From: Streptomyces mashuensis
Lineage (GTDB): Bacteria; Actinomycetota; Actinomycetes; Streptomycetales; Streptomycetaceae
NCBI RefSeq assembly: GCF_014654785.1
Contig: NZ_BNBD01000007.1
Location: 329,531-393,530, forward strand
Direction of reading: 5' to 3'
Length of the DNA stretch: 64,000 nt
The position numbers and the translations under genes are program-made. Shown here piece by piece: positions 34,061 to 43,530 of the stretch. The notes under the pieces are model-generated. The model was not told where the DNA came from and ran no database searches. It saw nothing but the letters and a program-made list of their open reading frames with translations. Positions within the stretch are counted from its first letter, which is position 1, and each line of letters opens with the position of its first letter.

Positions 34061-34528
34061 TCAGAGCGCGATCGGCCGGTACGCGAGGGCCTCGTCGACG
34101 ATGCGCTCGGCCGACGGGTCCCGCGGACCGGACGGCGGGTGGAAGATCAGGTCGCTGACGCGCGGGTGCGGTACGTGCGCTTCGAGGAGCCGGAGCCAGT
34201 GGTCGCTCTCCGCGTCGCCGGCCAGCAGCTTGCGGACGATGCCGACGAGTTCGTCCCTTGTCAGGCCGGCGACCGGGGCACGTGGTGGCCGTGCAGCCGT
34301 CGTCGCGAACGAGATCAGGTTCTGGCTGCCGTCGTACTCGGCGAAGTCCGAAGCCGAGTAGGTGTGGCCCGTCGTGGCGTTGAAGGCACTGATCTCGGCG
34401 TCCGCGCTCTCCGCGCCCGCGAGCACCAGCTCGGCGATCCGCTCGATCTCACGGCAGAGCTCGTCGAGCCGCTCCCGGCTCACCGGCGGGGGCAGCAGTT
34501 CCGCTCTCAGGTCCAGGTCCGGTTCCAC
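34061..34528 (-). CDS. hypothetical protein, soluble, acidic
   Basis: 155 residues from GTG 34528 (site weak). The frame is codon-biased and has a helix-rich N-terminus (RERLDELCREIERIAELVLA), a middle segment with TGHTYSASDFAEYDG and ending LIFHPPSGPRDP. No family recognised with confidence; resembles small unknown proteins sometimes found in immunity-type islands. Convergent with the gene ending at 34046. Confidence 0.5.
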   Translation of the reverse strand: MEPDLDLRAELLPPPVSRERLDELCREIERIAELVLAGAESADAEISAFNATTGHTYSASDFAEYDGSQNLISFATTAARPPRAPVAGLTRDELVGIVRKLLAGDAESDHWLRLLEAHVPHPRVSDLIFHPPSGPRDPSAERIVDEALAYRPIAL

Positions 34529-34646
34529 CTCGGCATTATGCCGCCACTCGATCGCGTGCCGTCCGTCCCGAACCCCGCCCGGCAGGTCCCCGCAGCCGGT
34601 ACGCTCGCGCGTTCGGAAGGTTCGCCAGGAAGGGCGGTAACGTGCC

Positions 34647-35114
34647 GTGAACCGTGACGACTTCGGGCGCGATGTGCTCGCGCCCGTCGAGATACTGGAG
34701 TTCTCCGACGACCTGCGGGTCCCCGACGTCCAGCCCCTGCAGAAGTTCCTCGTGGCCCGGCTGGACGAGCTGATCGACGCCGCGCCGGAGGGGTCCGGTG
34801 CGCACTTCACTGCCGTGCGGCTGAAGGACCTCGTGCGGAACGACGCCCTTCACCTGGCCGATCTGCTGGGGGAGTGGGAGGACGTCGTCGAGGCCGGGCG
34901 GACGCATCAGGTGGGGCACGTGCAGCGGCTGCGGCAGGACGTCGGGATCTGGTGGAACCGGCTGTGCGCCACCGCCGCGCACTTCCACGGCCACCCCGAT
35001 TACCGGCCGCGCTGGCGCGAGCTGCGGTTCCTGTGCCTGGAGCACGCGGAGATCATCGAGCAGGTGGAGGGTGGTTTCAGCCGCGGCGTCTACGAGGGCG
35101 GTGCCCACCCCTGA
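34647..35114 (+). CDS. hypothetical protein
   Basis: 155 residues from GTG 34647; AGGAAGGGCGG lies upstream. All-alpha, with DLLGEWEDVVEAG, LRQDVGIWWNRLCATAAHFH and LCLEHAEIIEQVEGGFSRGV. The last 38 bp overlap the 3' end of a minus-strand gene. It is divergent from the preceding hypothetical. No family recognised. Confidence 0.5.
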   Translation: MNRDDFGRDVLAPVEILEFSDDLRVPDVQPLQKFLVARLDELIDAAPEGSGAHFTAVRLKDLVRNDALHLADLLGEWEDVVEAGRTHQVGHVQRLRQDVGIWWNRLCATAAHFHGHPDYRPRWRELRFLCLEHAEIIEQVEGGFSRGVYEGGAHP

Positions 35115-35625
35115 ACTCCGTGAGACCCGCCAGCCCCGACACCCTGAGCACCGCGTGGGCCGTCACCGCGTCCAGGGCGCGGGTCAGCTGCTCCTGGTCG
35201 GTGGAGCCGATGCGCAGGGTGCCGTGGGTGCGGGAGTGGCGGAGGGCGGTGTCGAGACGGTGCCACAGCGCCGGGTTGGTGGCGAGGACCTGGAGGTCGA
35301 GCTCCAGACGGTCGCCGGCGGCATCGCGGAGGACGAGCCGCTGAGCGAAGGCGCCGCCCCAGTGCACGGCGACCAGCTGGTCCGTCAGCACACGGCGCCG
35401 GCCCAGCAGCCCGCGCGAGGCGAGCCAGCCGTCCCCGGCCGTCACGCGCGGCGGCAACAGGATCGCCAGCAACACCACGGCGAGGGCCGCCCACAGCAGC
35501 GTACGCGGACCGGTGAGCCCCAGCGTGGCGGCGTCCAGCGCGGTCAGCACTGCGAAGAGCAGGGCGGCGCAGCACGCCGCGCCCCGGGCCCTGGTCGGCC
35601 AGCCGGTGTCAGCTACGGGTCCCAT
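35077..35625 (-). CDS. small membrane protein with PH-like C-terminal domain
   Basis: 182 residues, ATG at 35625 in a region with weak site. Two hydrophobic segments near the N-terminus (ACCAALLFAVLTALDAATLG and LLWAALAVVLLAILLPP) then a beta-rich domain (LTDQLVAVHWGGAFAQRLVL, LELDLQVLATNPALWHRLD) resembling bacterial PH-like domains. The start lies 5 bp downstream of the SagB-like stop on the same strand, so it may be the last gene of the RiPP operon; a link to the peptide (immunity or export) is conceivable but untested. Confidence 0.55.
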   Translation of the reverse strand: MGPVADTGWPTRARGAACCAALLFAVLTALDAATLGLTGPRTLLWAALAVVLLAILLPPRVTAGDGWLASRGLLGRRRVLTDQLVAVHWGGAFAQRLVLRDAAGDRLELDLQVLATNPALWHRLDTALRHSRTHGTLRIGSTDQEQLTRALDAVTAHAVLRVSGLAGLTEFRGGHRPRRRRG

Positions 35626-35630
35626 GCCGC

Positions 35631-37040
35631 CTACCGTAGGGGCCGCCCGGCGGCGCTGCCCAGGACGAAGGCGCCGACGGGGATCTCGGTGTGGGGCCGC
35701 AGCCCGAAGGCCCGGGCGGGCGTCTCCCCGTCGCCGCCGCCCAGGATGCAGCCGGACAGGCCCATGGCGGTGGCCACCAGGTGCAGCGTCTGGAGCAGCA
35801 CCCCGGTGTTCTTCAGGGTGAGGGCGTAGGCGTGCGCCGCGTACTTCCACGACAGGCGCTTGATGCGCGACGCCACGGTGACGTGCACGTCCGGCGGCGG
35901 CCCACCGGTCGCGGCCGTCCCCTCACGCACCAGCGCGTCCACTTCCGCCGGACCGCCCGGCAGCGCTGTCAGGGCGTGGGTGAGCGCGTCGTAGTGGTAC
36001 AGGCCGCGGCCGAGCCCGGCGCAGCGGTGCACGGCCAGGTACAGCTCCAGCTCGTACGCCGAACCGGCGCTGGGGTAGGGACGGCTGGTGATCGCGTACG
36101 GCCGGTCGTCCTCGGGCCGCGCGTCCAGCACCGTACGGACCCGGGCGGCGCGGTACAGCCACGTGGCCAGCTCGTCGACCGTGAGCGGGTTTTCCCCGTA
36201 GGCGCGGGCCGATGTGCGGGACTCGAGTACGTCGGTGAACGTGCGGTCCTCGCGCCGTGTCTCGTCCAGGTCGGGGCGGCGCAGGGTGATCGTGCGGCCC
36301 GGACGGGCGGGCGCGACGGGTGGGGCCGGCGCCTCGGTGCCGCGCAAGGGGAAGACGGGACCGTAGAGGCGGTCGCGGAGGCCGGCCCGGCTGCCGTCGT
36401 GGGCCAGCAGCTCGTGGAAGGACCAGCCCACCGGGAGCGCGGCCGCGCCGGGACCGTCCCCGTCCACCGGGTGCAGAAAGCCGGCGACGTGCAGGAGGGT
36501 CAGGAGGTCGGTGACTTCCTCCTCCGTCAAGTCCGGTACGGCGGCGAAGAGTTGTTGGCGCGTCGTGGGGCCCGCCAAGGGCGCGAACACCGCTGCCGTC
36601 CGCGGGTCGTCGAGGCGTACCCGGAACCGGGAGCGCGGCGACTCGGCCACGAGCGTGCCGTCCAGTGGGCGCAGGTGGGCGGCGTGGTCGAGCGTCACCG
36701 CGCCGGGCGGCAGGGGGCCGGGGCGCGGGGTCGCCTCCGGCGCCAGCGGTACGGCGGTGGCCAGCGGGCGCGTGCCGGCAGCGGTGGCGTGATGGCACAG
36801 CGTATGGCCGAGCTGATCCAGGCAGTGCAGGAGCAGGGCGACTCCGGTCTCCGCCAGCGGGCCGGTGAGGTCGTCCGGGGCCACCGGGCCCTGTGCCAGG
36901 GCCGTCAGCGCGTCCGCCAGCGGCCGGCCGCCCGGCCCGGCCGGTGTGCTGCCCCAGCGGTGACGGACGGTCACGAGCCCCTGGGTGTCGTCGCGCTGCA
37001 CTCTCGTGCCGGGCACCAGGGACAGGAGGAACGGGCTCAC
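35631..37040 (-). CDS. SagB/ThcOx-type azoline dehydrogenase (FMN nitroreductase fold)
   Basis: 469 residues, GTG start overlapping the upstream stop by GTGA. N-terminal ~220 residues form the usual SagB wing region (FLLSLVPGTRVQRDDTQGLV, DLTEEEVTDLLTLLHVAGFL). The FMN domain follows: FTDVLESRTSARAYGENPLT, the motif RPYPSAGSAYELELYLAV, YGxx-type WKYAAHAYALTLKNTGVLLQ and ATAMGLSGCILGGGD. It would oxidise thiazoline or oxazoline rings in a RiPP to azoles. Next to LanB and YcaO genes this fits well. It appears complete and lacks any SpaB_C domain. Confidence 0.85.
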   Translation of the reverse strand: MSPFLLSLVPGTRVQRDDTQGLVTVRHRWGSTPAGPGGRPLADALTALAQGPVAPDDLTGPLAETGVALLLHCLDQLGHTLCHHATAAGTRPLATAVPLAPEATPRPGPLPPGAVTLDHAAHLRPLDGTLVAESPRSRFRVRLDDPRTAAVFAPLAGPTTRQQLFAAVPDLTEEEVTDLLTLLHVAGFLHPVDGDGPGAAALPVGWSFHELLAHDGSRAGLRDRLYGPVFPLRGTEAPAPPVAPARPGRTITLRRPDLDETRREDRTFTDVLESRTSARAYGENPLTVDELATWLYRAARVRTVLDARPEDDRPYAITSRPYPSAGSAYELELYLAVHRCAGLGRGLYHYDALTHALTALPGGPAEVDALVREGTAATGGPPPDVHVTVASRIKRLSWKYAAHAYALTLKNTGVLLQTLHLVATAMGLSGCILGGGDGETPARAFGLRPHTEIPVGAFVLGSAAGRPLR

Positions 37041-38041
37041 GACCGGCCCTCCTCCAGGTCGGCGGCGGCCTGTGCCGCGAAGTGGCGCAGCATGGCCTCC
37101 TGCGTGGCGTCCAGGCCGAGCCGGTTGCACATCAGGTGGGCACAGCGGTTGGCGGTGAGGGCCGCGCGGGGGCTGGGCAGGGCGAGCAGCGAGGGGTCGT
37201 CGCGCAGGGCGGCGAGGTCGGGGGCGAACGCGCCGGTGGCCTCCAGGCCCGCCAGGGTCGTGTGGAGCCGTGCGACGCTGTGCTGCCAGGCGGCGAGCGG
37301 CCCCGCACCCGGGGCTGCGGGGACCGGCGCGGCCAGCAGCGCCGCCGCGCGGCGCAGCAGACCGGGGCGGCCGCGTTCGTAGGCCCGGTCGAAGCCCTCC
37401 GTGTCGTACGTCGCGCCGAGCATGCGGCGCCACGACTCCGCCCCGGCCCGCAGCGCGGCCAGGCGCTGCCCGGCGTCCGGGGCGGTCACGGTCCACGTCA
37501 GCAGCAGGACGGCGAAAGCGGCCGACAACCGTTCGGCGGGGGAGGGGTGGCGGGCGAGCAGGGCCCGGGCGCAGTCGCTGGCCTCCACGAAGTGCTGTTC
37601 GACGGCGGCGAGGGAGGCGCCGGTGCCGTAGCGGTCGTGCTCCGGCCGGTACGGGCGTATCTGCGCGGTGTCGTGCAGGCCGCGCCACGGCTCGTGGGCC
37701 GGCAGGTGCTCCTGTTGCGCCGCCGCCGTGGCGAAGCGGTGGTAGGCGGCCTCGTCGACCGTGCGGGGCGAGGGGTGGCGGGCCAGCCAGTCGTTCCACC
37801 GCTCCACGAGGTGGCCGGCGGTGTCGCCGAGGGGTTCGGCGGACCGGATGCGGACCCGCAGGTGGGGGCCGCCCTCCCAGTAGCGGAGGAAGAAGTGGCC
37901 GCCGACGGCCCCGGCCCGGGCGAGCCGGCCGAGCTCGGGTACGACGGCGTCCAGCAGCAGGACGTCGAGGTCGCCCTGGTGGAAGAGGTGCACGGCCGTC
38001 CAGTGGCCGGACGGCGGGTGGGTGTCAGGGGTGGGCGGCAC
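37037..38041 (-). CDS. LanB C-terminal/SpaB_C-type elimination domain protein
   Basis: 334 residues, GTG at 38041 with GGAGAG six bp upstream, overlapping the LanB gene by 17 bp. The start WTAVHLFHQGDLDVLLLDAV, HFFLRYWEGGPHLRVRI and LAAVEQHFVEASDCARALL are SpaB_C features. In split LanB systems this domain removes glutamate from glutamylated Ser/Thr to leave dehydroalanine/dehydrobutyrine; relatives in thiopeptides instead perform the [4+2] pyridine-forming step. Being the only copy in the cluster, elimination is the likelier role. Confidence 0.8.
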   Translation of the reverse strand: MPPTPDTHPPSGHWTAVHLFHQGDLDVLLLDAVVPELGRLARAGAVGGHFFLRYWEGGPHLRVRIRSAEPLGDTAGHLVERWNDWLARHPSPRTVDEAAYHRFATAAAQQEHLPAHEPWRGLHDTAQIRPYRPEHDRYGTGASLAAVEQHFVEASDCARALLARHPSPAERLSAAFAVLLLTWTVTAPDAGQRLAALRAGAESWRRMLGATYDTEGFDRAYERGRPGLLRRAAALLAAPVPAAPGAGPLAAWQHSVARLHTTLAGLEATGAFAPDLAALRDDPSLLALPSPRAALTANRCAHLMCNRLGLDATQEAMLRHFAAQAAADLEEGRS

Positions 38042-40607
38042 GGTGCTCTCCGGGGAGGCCGGACGGAGGTCCGGCGGGCAGTTCGATGACGAGTTCGCTG
38101 GTGTACGGGCCCGTACCGGGGCCGTGGCCGGCGGCCGGGTCGGGCAGCGCCTCCTCGATGTGGACGACGGTGCCGGGCGAGGTGAGCGTGCGGGTGAAGG
38201 CGGCGGTCAGCAGGGGTGAGGCGAAGTCGACGTACGCGGGTTTGTATCCCTTGTCCGCGAACGGGTCCGGTGCCGTCGCCCCGGCCGGGCGGGTCCGCAC
38301 GAAGCAGCGCTGCGGAAGGCCCACCGACCGCCGCCAGGCGAGCAGCCGCAGCAGGTGGTCGTGGTCCTGCTCGCCGGGCCGCCGCAGGGGTACGGACGCG
38401 GCCCGGGTGAGCCAGCCGCGGCGGCGCAGGACCACGTGGCCGGCCCGGAGGCGGGGCAGGTGGCGGACGCCGTCGGCCGGCACGTCGTCGGTGAAGGGGC
38501 CCGGCTGGAGGGGGTGCCCGGTACGGAAGAGGGCGTGCGGGTCGCCGAAGAGCCGCAGCACGGTGGCGAGCGGGGGCGGCAGCAGCTGCGGGCTCATCAG
38601 CCCGAGGTGCACGGGGACGAGGCCGGCGCCGAGGCGCGGCGCGTGCAGGGCGGGCAGGCCGGTGGCCGGGTCGACGTGCACTGTCACCTCGCCCAGCGCG
38701 ATGCGCTGGTGGGCAGGGCGGGTGTCGCGGGTGAAGGGGTGGTCGAAGACGTGGGGGACGGTGGGGCGGCGCAGGTTGGTGTTGGAGGCGTACAGGCCGC
38801 CGACGTCGACCGGAAGCGGCCCGCGATGCCCCGCCCCGCGTACGGGCGCGGTGGGGCCTGGCGGCACCGGGCGGCCGGTGGCGCGCGCGTGGATGCGGTC
38901 GAGGCGGCCCTGCCAGTGGCCGTGCCCGGCGGTGACGGCGTTGAGGACGGCGTACGGCCGCCCGTCCGGGCCGGCCAGCGGCTGGACGTAGTGGGCGAGG
39001 GACAGCGGAGGACGGGAGAGGGCGAGGCCGGCGGGCAGTTCACCGGCGTGCAGGGCGGCCGTCACGCGGCGGCGCTCGTCGGCCAGCCGGCGCAGGGCCG
39101 GCAGGGGGCTCGCGGCCAGCAGCCCGTCGTCCGTGCCGAAACCGGGGCCGAGCAGGTCGCGTACGTGCTGCGCGGCGGGGGAGGGGTCCTCCTGGAGCTC
39201 GTGCAGGACGCGCAGCAGTGGCACCTGCGCGGCGGGGCCGTGGCGTTCGGCCAGCCATGACGTGGCGGCGTGCCGGGCGGGCAGGTCGCGGTCGAGGACC
39301 GCCAGGGCGCGGCCCGCGGCGGTGAGATCGGTCAGCAGGGGACGCCACTGCGGGTGGCCGAGCGTGGCGGCGTCGCCGTCGGCCACGCTGTCCTCGTGGA
39401 ACGGCCGGCGCTCGTAGCTCTCGCGCGGTGCGGGGAGGCCCAGCGCTTCCTCGACGGACCGCAGCCGCTCGCGCACGGCACGGTCACGGCGCCGGCGCTC
39501 GCCGTGGGTGACGGCCGACTGGTGCCGGGTCAGTTCCGCGCAAAGGTCGGTCAGTCCGGCGCGCAGGGGGGCCAGTTCCTCCGTCGCGTCATCGAGCCAG
39601 GCGGTCAGCGCCGTCAGGTGGCAGGGCGCCGCGTCGTCGAGCGGCAGGTCCTCCTGGAGGATGCCGGCGGCCACGAAGCGCCGTACCGCGGGGCCGGCCT
39701 CGGCGACGGTGAGCCCGTCGACCTGCCGCACGGCCTCCAGCAGCCGCTCCAGCTGAGGCGGAGCCGGGAGGGTGGTGACCGTCGCACCGGCGGTGGGCGG
39801 GATCAGACGCAGCGCCTCGGGGGACGCGTGGAGAGCGGGGTTGAGGCGCAGGCGCAGGGTCGCGCGGAGCTCCGGATGCGTGCGCAGCAGGGCGTCGGCG
39901 ATGCGGCGCAGCCGTGCCAGGTTGAGCTCCGCCTGCACGGGTCGCCGCGTCATGTCCCCGAGGTCCAGCCAGGGCCCGGACGGGCGCCACCTGGCCTGCC
40001 CGGTGGTGGTGAAGGTGCTGTACGGGCTGGTCTTCACGGCCGCACGGGACAGGTAACGCGCCAGGCTCACCAGGGCCTTGGTGCCCGGCGCGCGGCCGTC
40101 GGGGGCGCCGAGCCAGCGTTCCAGGACGTCGTCGAGGTCCCGGCTGCCGTGCAGCAGGCCCTGCCGGAAGGAGGGTCCCGACAGGGGGCCGCGCAGCGCC
40201 CCGAGCACGGCCCCGGTCTCGCGCGCGAGGGTGTCGGCGAGCGTCGCGCGGCGCTGCTCCTGGCGGGCGCGCGCCGCGAGCCAGTCCTCGACGCGGGCGG
40301 CGAGCGGGGCCGGCAGCGCGGCCCGTACGGCCGGGTCCCACTCGGCCGTACGGGGAGCACGGCCCTGGTGCGCGGCACGGCGCAGGCCGATGACGCGGGG
40401 GCGCAGCGCCCGCTCGGGCAGCGCCCCGATGACGGGGTGCAGGGCGTCGGCGACGGCCCGGCCCTCGGCGTCGAGCCGCTCCTGCTCGTCGAGGACGGTC
40501 TCGGCCAGGGCGTGGCTCTCGGGGGTGTTGAGGGCGGCCAGCACGGACCGGGGGACGCCGGCGACGCGGATCACCGGGTCGGGTGGCATGGCGGCAGCGG
40601 TGTTCAC
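38025..40607 (-). CDS. LanB-type dehydratase N-terminal domain (glutamyl-tRNA-dependent glutamylation)
   Basis: 860 residues, GTG start overlapping the next gene by GTGA. It has the class I lantibiotic dehydratase N-terminal organisation: YLSRAAVKTSPYSTFTTTGQ (the R...KTSPFSTF-like motif), a long helical middle with HAGELPAGLALSRPPLSLAH, DVGGLYASNTNLRRP and the closing FVRTRPAG ... DFASPLLTAAFTRTL segment. No SpaB_C part is attached. TbtB of thiomuracin is similar in size. It should glutamylate core Ser residues of the precursor for later elimination. Confidence 0.85.
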   Translation of the reverse strand: MNTAAAMPPDPVIRVAGVPRSVLAALNTPESHALAETVLDEQERLDAEGRAVADALHPVIGALPERALRPRVIGLRRAAHQGRAPRTAEWDPAVRAALPAPLAARVEDWLAARARQEQRRATLADTLARETGAVLGALRGPLSGPSFRQGLLHGSRDLDDVLERWLGAPDGRAPGTKALVSLARYLSRAAVKTSPYSTFTTTGQARWRPSGPWLDLGDMTRRPVQAELNLARLRRIADALLRTHPELRATLRLRLNPALHASPEALRLIPPTAGATVTTLPAPPQLERLLEAVRQVDGLTVAEAGPAVRRFVAAGILQEDLPLDDAAPCHLTALTAWLDDATEELAPLRAGLTDLCAELTRHQSAVTHGERRRRDRAVRERLRSVEEALGLPAPRESYERRPFHEDSVADGDAATLGHPQWRPLLTDLTAAGRALAVLDRDLPARHAATSWLAERHGPAAQVPLLRVLHELQEDPSPAAQHVRDLLGPGFGTDDGLLAASPLPALRRLADERRRVTAALHAGELPAGLALSRPPLSLAHYVQPLAGPDGRPYAVLNAVTAGHGHWQGRLDRIHARATGRPVPPGPTAPVRGAGHRGPLPVDVGGLYASNTNLRRPTVPHVFDHPFTRDTRPAHQRIALGEVTVHVDPATGLPALHAPRLGAGLVPVHLGLMSPQLLPPPLATVLRLFGDPHALFRTGHPLQPGPFTDDVPADGVRHLPRLRAGHVVLRRRGWLTRAASVPLRRPGEQDHDHLLRLLAWRRSVGLPQRCFVRTRPAGATAPDPFADKGYKPAYVDFASPLLTAAFTRTLTSPGTVVHIEEALPDPAAGHGPGTGPYTSELVIELPAGPPSGLPGEHRAAHP

Positions 40608-41635
40608 GACAGGGCTCCGGGGACGAGGACGGGAACGCGGAGGCATGGTTCGGGTGCCGCGTGGCCGAGGGTGACGTGACAGGCCACCGCGTCCCCGCCG
40701 GGCTCCACCCGCAGCAGTGCCGCAGCGGCGGGCGCCGGCCGGTCGTCGCACCAGGCCGTCAGCCCCGCCTCCTGCGCGGCGACCCGCAGGCGCAGCGCCT
40801 CGGCCGCGCGCAGCGGCAGTTCGCCCAGCAGGTGCACGGTGACGGGCGCGTCGGCGAGGGCCGCGACGGCGGCGGGGCCACCGCGCGTGAGGACGTACGC
40901 CAGGGAGGCGGTGTCACCGGGCCGCAGACAGGCGAGGTCGTCCGCCACCGGCGCGTACAGGCCGGCCTCCAGGCCCACGACGTCCCGTACGGTCACCCGG
41001 TACGGCGTCCGCACGCCGGCCGCGGCCAGCACCTTGCCCAGCTCCTGGCGGGTGATGGCCGGAGCGGTACGCAGGTGCAGTGGGGGTCCGGCGGGCAGGT
41101 CGGCCAGGACGGCGTCGAGCCCGGCGCCCGCGGCAGCGGGCCGAAGCGGGGCGGTCGGCCCCGCGTGCAGAAGCAGCGAGCCGGGCGCAGCGCCCGACTG
41201 CCGTGTGCACAGTCCGCAGGCCGCCGCCACGAGGGCGACCCGGGCGGCCCGTTCACCCGAGTCGTCGTCCGGCAGGTGCAGCACGAGTCCGGCCCCGCTG
41301 TCCGGGAGGGCGCCGGTGCGGGGTACGAGAGCGTGGGCGACCGGGTCGTAGGCGTACGTGCCGCGGGGTACGGGGGCGTCGCCGCCTGCGGTGAGCAGCG
41401 GCCGTGGGGCGCGGGCGCGGGCGAGCCCCGGGGGCGTACCGGGGCGGGCCTCGAAGGGGCCCGGCCCGCAGGCGTGGCCGAGGACGGCGGACAACTGCTG
41501 CAGCGTCACCGGGCCGGGCGCGGGCGACGCCGTCGGGCTGTCGCACGTCCGGGCGGCGCGCAGCGCGTCACCGGCCGCGCCCAGCGGCGGGAGCGGCGGC
41601 AGGGGAACCGGGCGGTGGGGAGCGGGCGGCGTCAC
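40604..41635 (-). CDS. degenerate nitroreductase-fold protein of RiPP cluster
   Basis: 343 residues, GTG start with 4-bp overlaps at both ends. A Pro-rich N-terminus leads to LQQLSAVLGHACG, a GTYAYDPVAHALVP segment, and a C-terminal part VRDVVGLEAGLYAPVADDLACLRPG ... LRLRVAAQEAGLTAWCDD, all recalling half-sites of the SagB/nitroreductase fold (GLEPGLYRY and the A.ALGL motif) but lacking the FMN-binding Arg-rich motif. It may be a non-catalytic partner of the dehydrogenase at 35631-37040 or act in substrate binding. Assignment is tentative. Confidence 0.45.
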   Translation of the reverse strand: MTPPAPHRPVPLPPLPPLGAAGDALRAARTCDSPTASPAPGPVTLQQLSAVLGHACGPGPFEARPGTPPGLARARAPRPLLTAGGDAPVPRGTYAYDPVAHALVPRTGALPDSGAGLVLHLPDDDSGERAARVALVAAACGLCTRQSGAAPGSLLLHAGPTAPLRPAAAGAGLDAVLADLPAGPPLHLRTAPAITRQELGKVLAAAGVRTPYRVTVRDVVGLEAGLYAPVADDLACLRPGDTASLAYVLTRGGPAAVAALADAPVTVHLLGELPLRAAEALRLRVAAQEAGLTAWCDDRPAPAAAALLRVEPGGDAVACHVTLGHAAPEPCLRVPVLVPGALS

Positions 41636-43530
41636 GGGAACGGGTGCGGGTCGGTGGACAGGTCGCCGGTGAGCCGGGGCAGGCCCTCGGTGCGCCGCAT
41701 CAGGTGCCCGTACGTCACCGGGGCGGTGCCGGGGACGACGACCTTGACCGCCGTCAGGTCCAGCGCCGCGAGCTCGGCGGTCGTCTGGTCCACGGCGAGC
41801 ACGTCGAAGCCCGTGTCGAGGTAGCGGCGGACGAGGTCGCGCAGGTCGTCCGTCAGGTCGTCGTGGTGCCGGGGCAGCCGCCGGCCGCGGTGCACCTCCG
41901 GGAAGGCGCGGGGCGGCCGGCCCTCCAGGAGGAACGCCAGCCGCGGGAAGAACTCGGGCGCGGCGCCCGCGAGGGCGTGGTCGGCGGGGTGGGTGATGCC
42001 GGAGGGGTCGAGGGCCAGCCGCCGGGCGCGTTCCTGCCGGGCCGGGTAGCGGGCGGCGAGCAGCGACAGGTGCGGGCCGAGCTCCATCAGCGCGCGCACG
42101 GCCGCCTGTTCGGGGTCGGGGTGGGCGCCCGCGGCGAGGGCGGCGCGCGGCGTGCCGGGCCGTTCGTCCTCGTCGACGGCGAGCGCCACCACGCACGGGA
42201 TCTCCTGTTCCAGGGTGGCGTCGAGGAGGTGCACGCGGTGCCCGGTCAGCTGCGTCAGGCGCTCCACGAGGAGCGGCACGGTCCGGTCGCACGCGCTGCC
42301 GGGGTCGATGGCGTCGAGCGGGCTGCGCCGGTACCACGCGGTGAAGAAGGCGTCCCGTTCGGCGACTTCGAGCAGGCCGTGCAGCTGCGCCTCCTCCGCG
42401 CAACTGCCGAGCGCGCAGCCGTTGGAGACCTCGAAGACGAAGCCCCGGTCCCCCGGGTCCCGCGCGTCCGCGGAGAGGAAGTACGCGTAGGCGCGGGGCA
42501 GCAGCACCGGCCGCGCCCGCCCGTGGGACCACGCCCACACCCACTCCGTCACCCGGTCCTCCGCGAACCGGCGGAACGGGAAACCCGGCACGTCGTAGTG
42601 GCTGTCAGGGTGCAGGCCCAGGGTGCGCGGGTCGACGGCCTCGTCGCGTATGTCGGCGTACGCGGCCCGGACGACGGTGCGGCGGGCCCGCGGCCGGACG
42701 CTCGCGTAGCGTTCGGCCCCTTCGAGGAGCGCGGCGGCCGTCGCCGTGTCCCGGTCGGGGCCGGCGCCCAGGCCCGCCTCGGCCTCGCCGCCGTCGGGCA
42801 GCGCGAGCGGCGCGCGGGCCAGCGGGACGGCCGCCGTCGTGTGCGTCACGCCGCGCACCAGCCCGGTCTCCGGGTCGGCCAGGCGCGCGTGGAGCAGCGC
42901 CGTGTCCGGCCGCCGCAGCCGCAGGCCGGGGCGCGCCTTGGGCCGGGGCACGAGGGTGCGGGGCACGGCGGTGGGCGCGTCGTCGGGGAGCCCGCCGCAC
43001 AGCGGGCAGCACGGGTCGGGGAGGAAGGCGTGGGTGCTCACGTCGAGGGTGCGCAGGCCGATCACCGTCATGGAGCGGGCCGCGGGCGCGTCCGGGTCGG
43101 TGAGGCGCTCGGCCACGAGGCGGGCTGTGAGGGTGGCGGCGACCGCGGTGAGCAGGGGTGACGGCTGCGCGTACAGCTCGGGGGAGCGGTCGAGCACGGC
43201 CCGGGCGACGGCCCGGTCCGGGGCGTGCGCGCGCCGCATGCCCAGGCAGCGGTGGCAGCCGGGCACGCCGGGCCGTACGACCGGCCCGACCACCGCGCGG
43301 TCGCCCTCGGTCCACACCGGCAGGAAGGGCACGCCGAGTACGGTCGCCCGCCGCAGGCCGTCGTCGTGGTCGTCGTCGGTGGCGCGGGCGTCGGTGACCG
43401 TCACGAGGGCCGCCACCGCGGGCCGGGCGCCGAGGGCCTCGTCGATCGCGTGGTGCAGCAGGCCGCCGTCACCCGCCACGAGGGCGTCAGTGTGCGCCAA
43501 GGAGCACCACCCGGGCCACGAACGGGGCAT
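41632..43530 (-). CDS. YcaO cyclodehydratase (azoline-forming) with N-terminal zinc-Cys segment
   Basis: Up to 632 residues. Start uncertain: ATG 43530 overlaps the upstream gene by 44 bp, and a TTG or GTG a little downstream is possible. Residues ~1-190 carry two Cys pairs (GCHRC and CCPLC), the zinc tetrathiolate typical of the ThiF-like half. The YcaO domain has EGAERYASV, EVSNGCALGSCAEEAQLHGL and EVAERDAFFTAWY ATP-binding motifs. The extreme C-terminus is PHPFP, matching the PxPxP tail of azoline-forming YcaOs. It should use ATP to cyclise core Cys/Ser with the RRE partner. Confidence 0.87.
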   Translation of the reverse strand: MPRSWPGWCSLAHTDALVAGDGGLLHHAIDEALGARPAVAALVTVTDARATDDDHDDGLRRATVLGVPFLPVWTEGDRAVVGPVVRPGVPGCHRCLGMRRAHAPDRAVARAVLDRSPELYAQPSPLLTAVAATLTARLVAERLTDPDAPAARSMTVIGLRTLDVSTHAFLPDPCCPLCGGLPDDAPTAVPRTLVPRPKARPGLRLRRPDTALLHARLADPETGLVRGVTHTTAAVPLARAPLALPDGGEAEAGLGAGPDRDTATAAALLEGAERYASVRPRARRTVVRAAYADIRDEAVDPRTLGLHPDSHYDVPGFPFRRFAEDRVTEWVWAWSHGRARPVLLPRAYAYFLSADARDPGDRGFVFEVSNGCALGSCAEEAQLHGLLEVAERDAFFTAWYRRSPLDAIDPGSACDRTVPLLVERLTQLTGHRVHLLDATLEQEIPCVVALAVDEDERPGTPRAALAAGAHPDPEQAAVRALMELGPHLSLLAARYPARQERARRLALDPSGITHPADHALAGAAPEFFPRLAFLLEGRPPRAFPEVHRGRRLPRHHDDLTDDLRDLVRRYLDTGFDVLAVDQTTAELAALDLTAVKVVVPGTAPVTYGHLMRRTEGLPRLTGDLSTDPHPFP

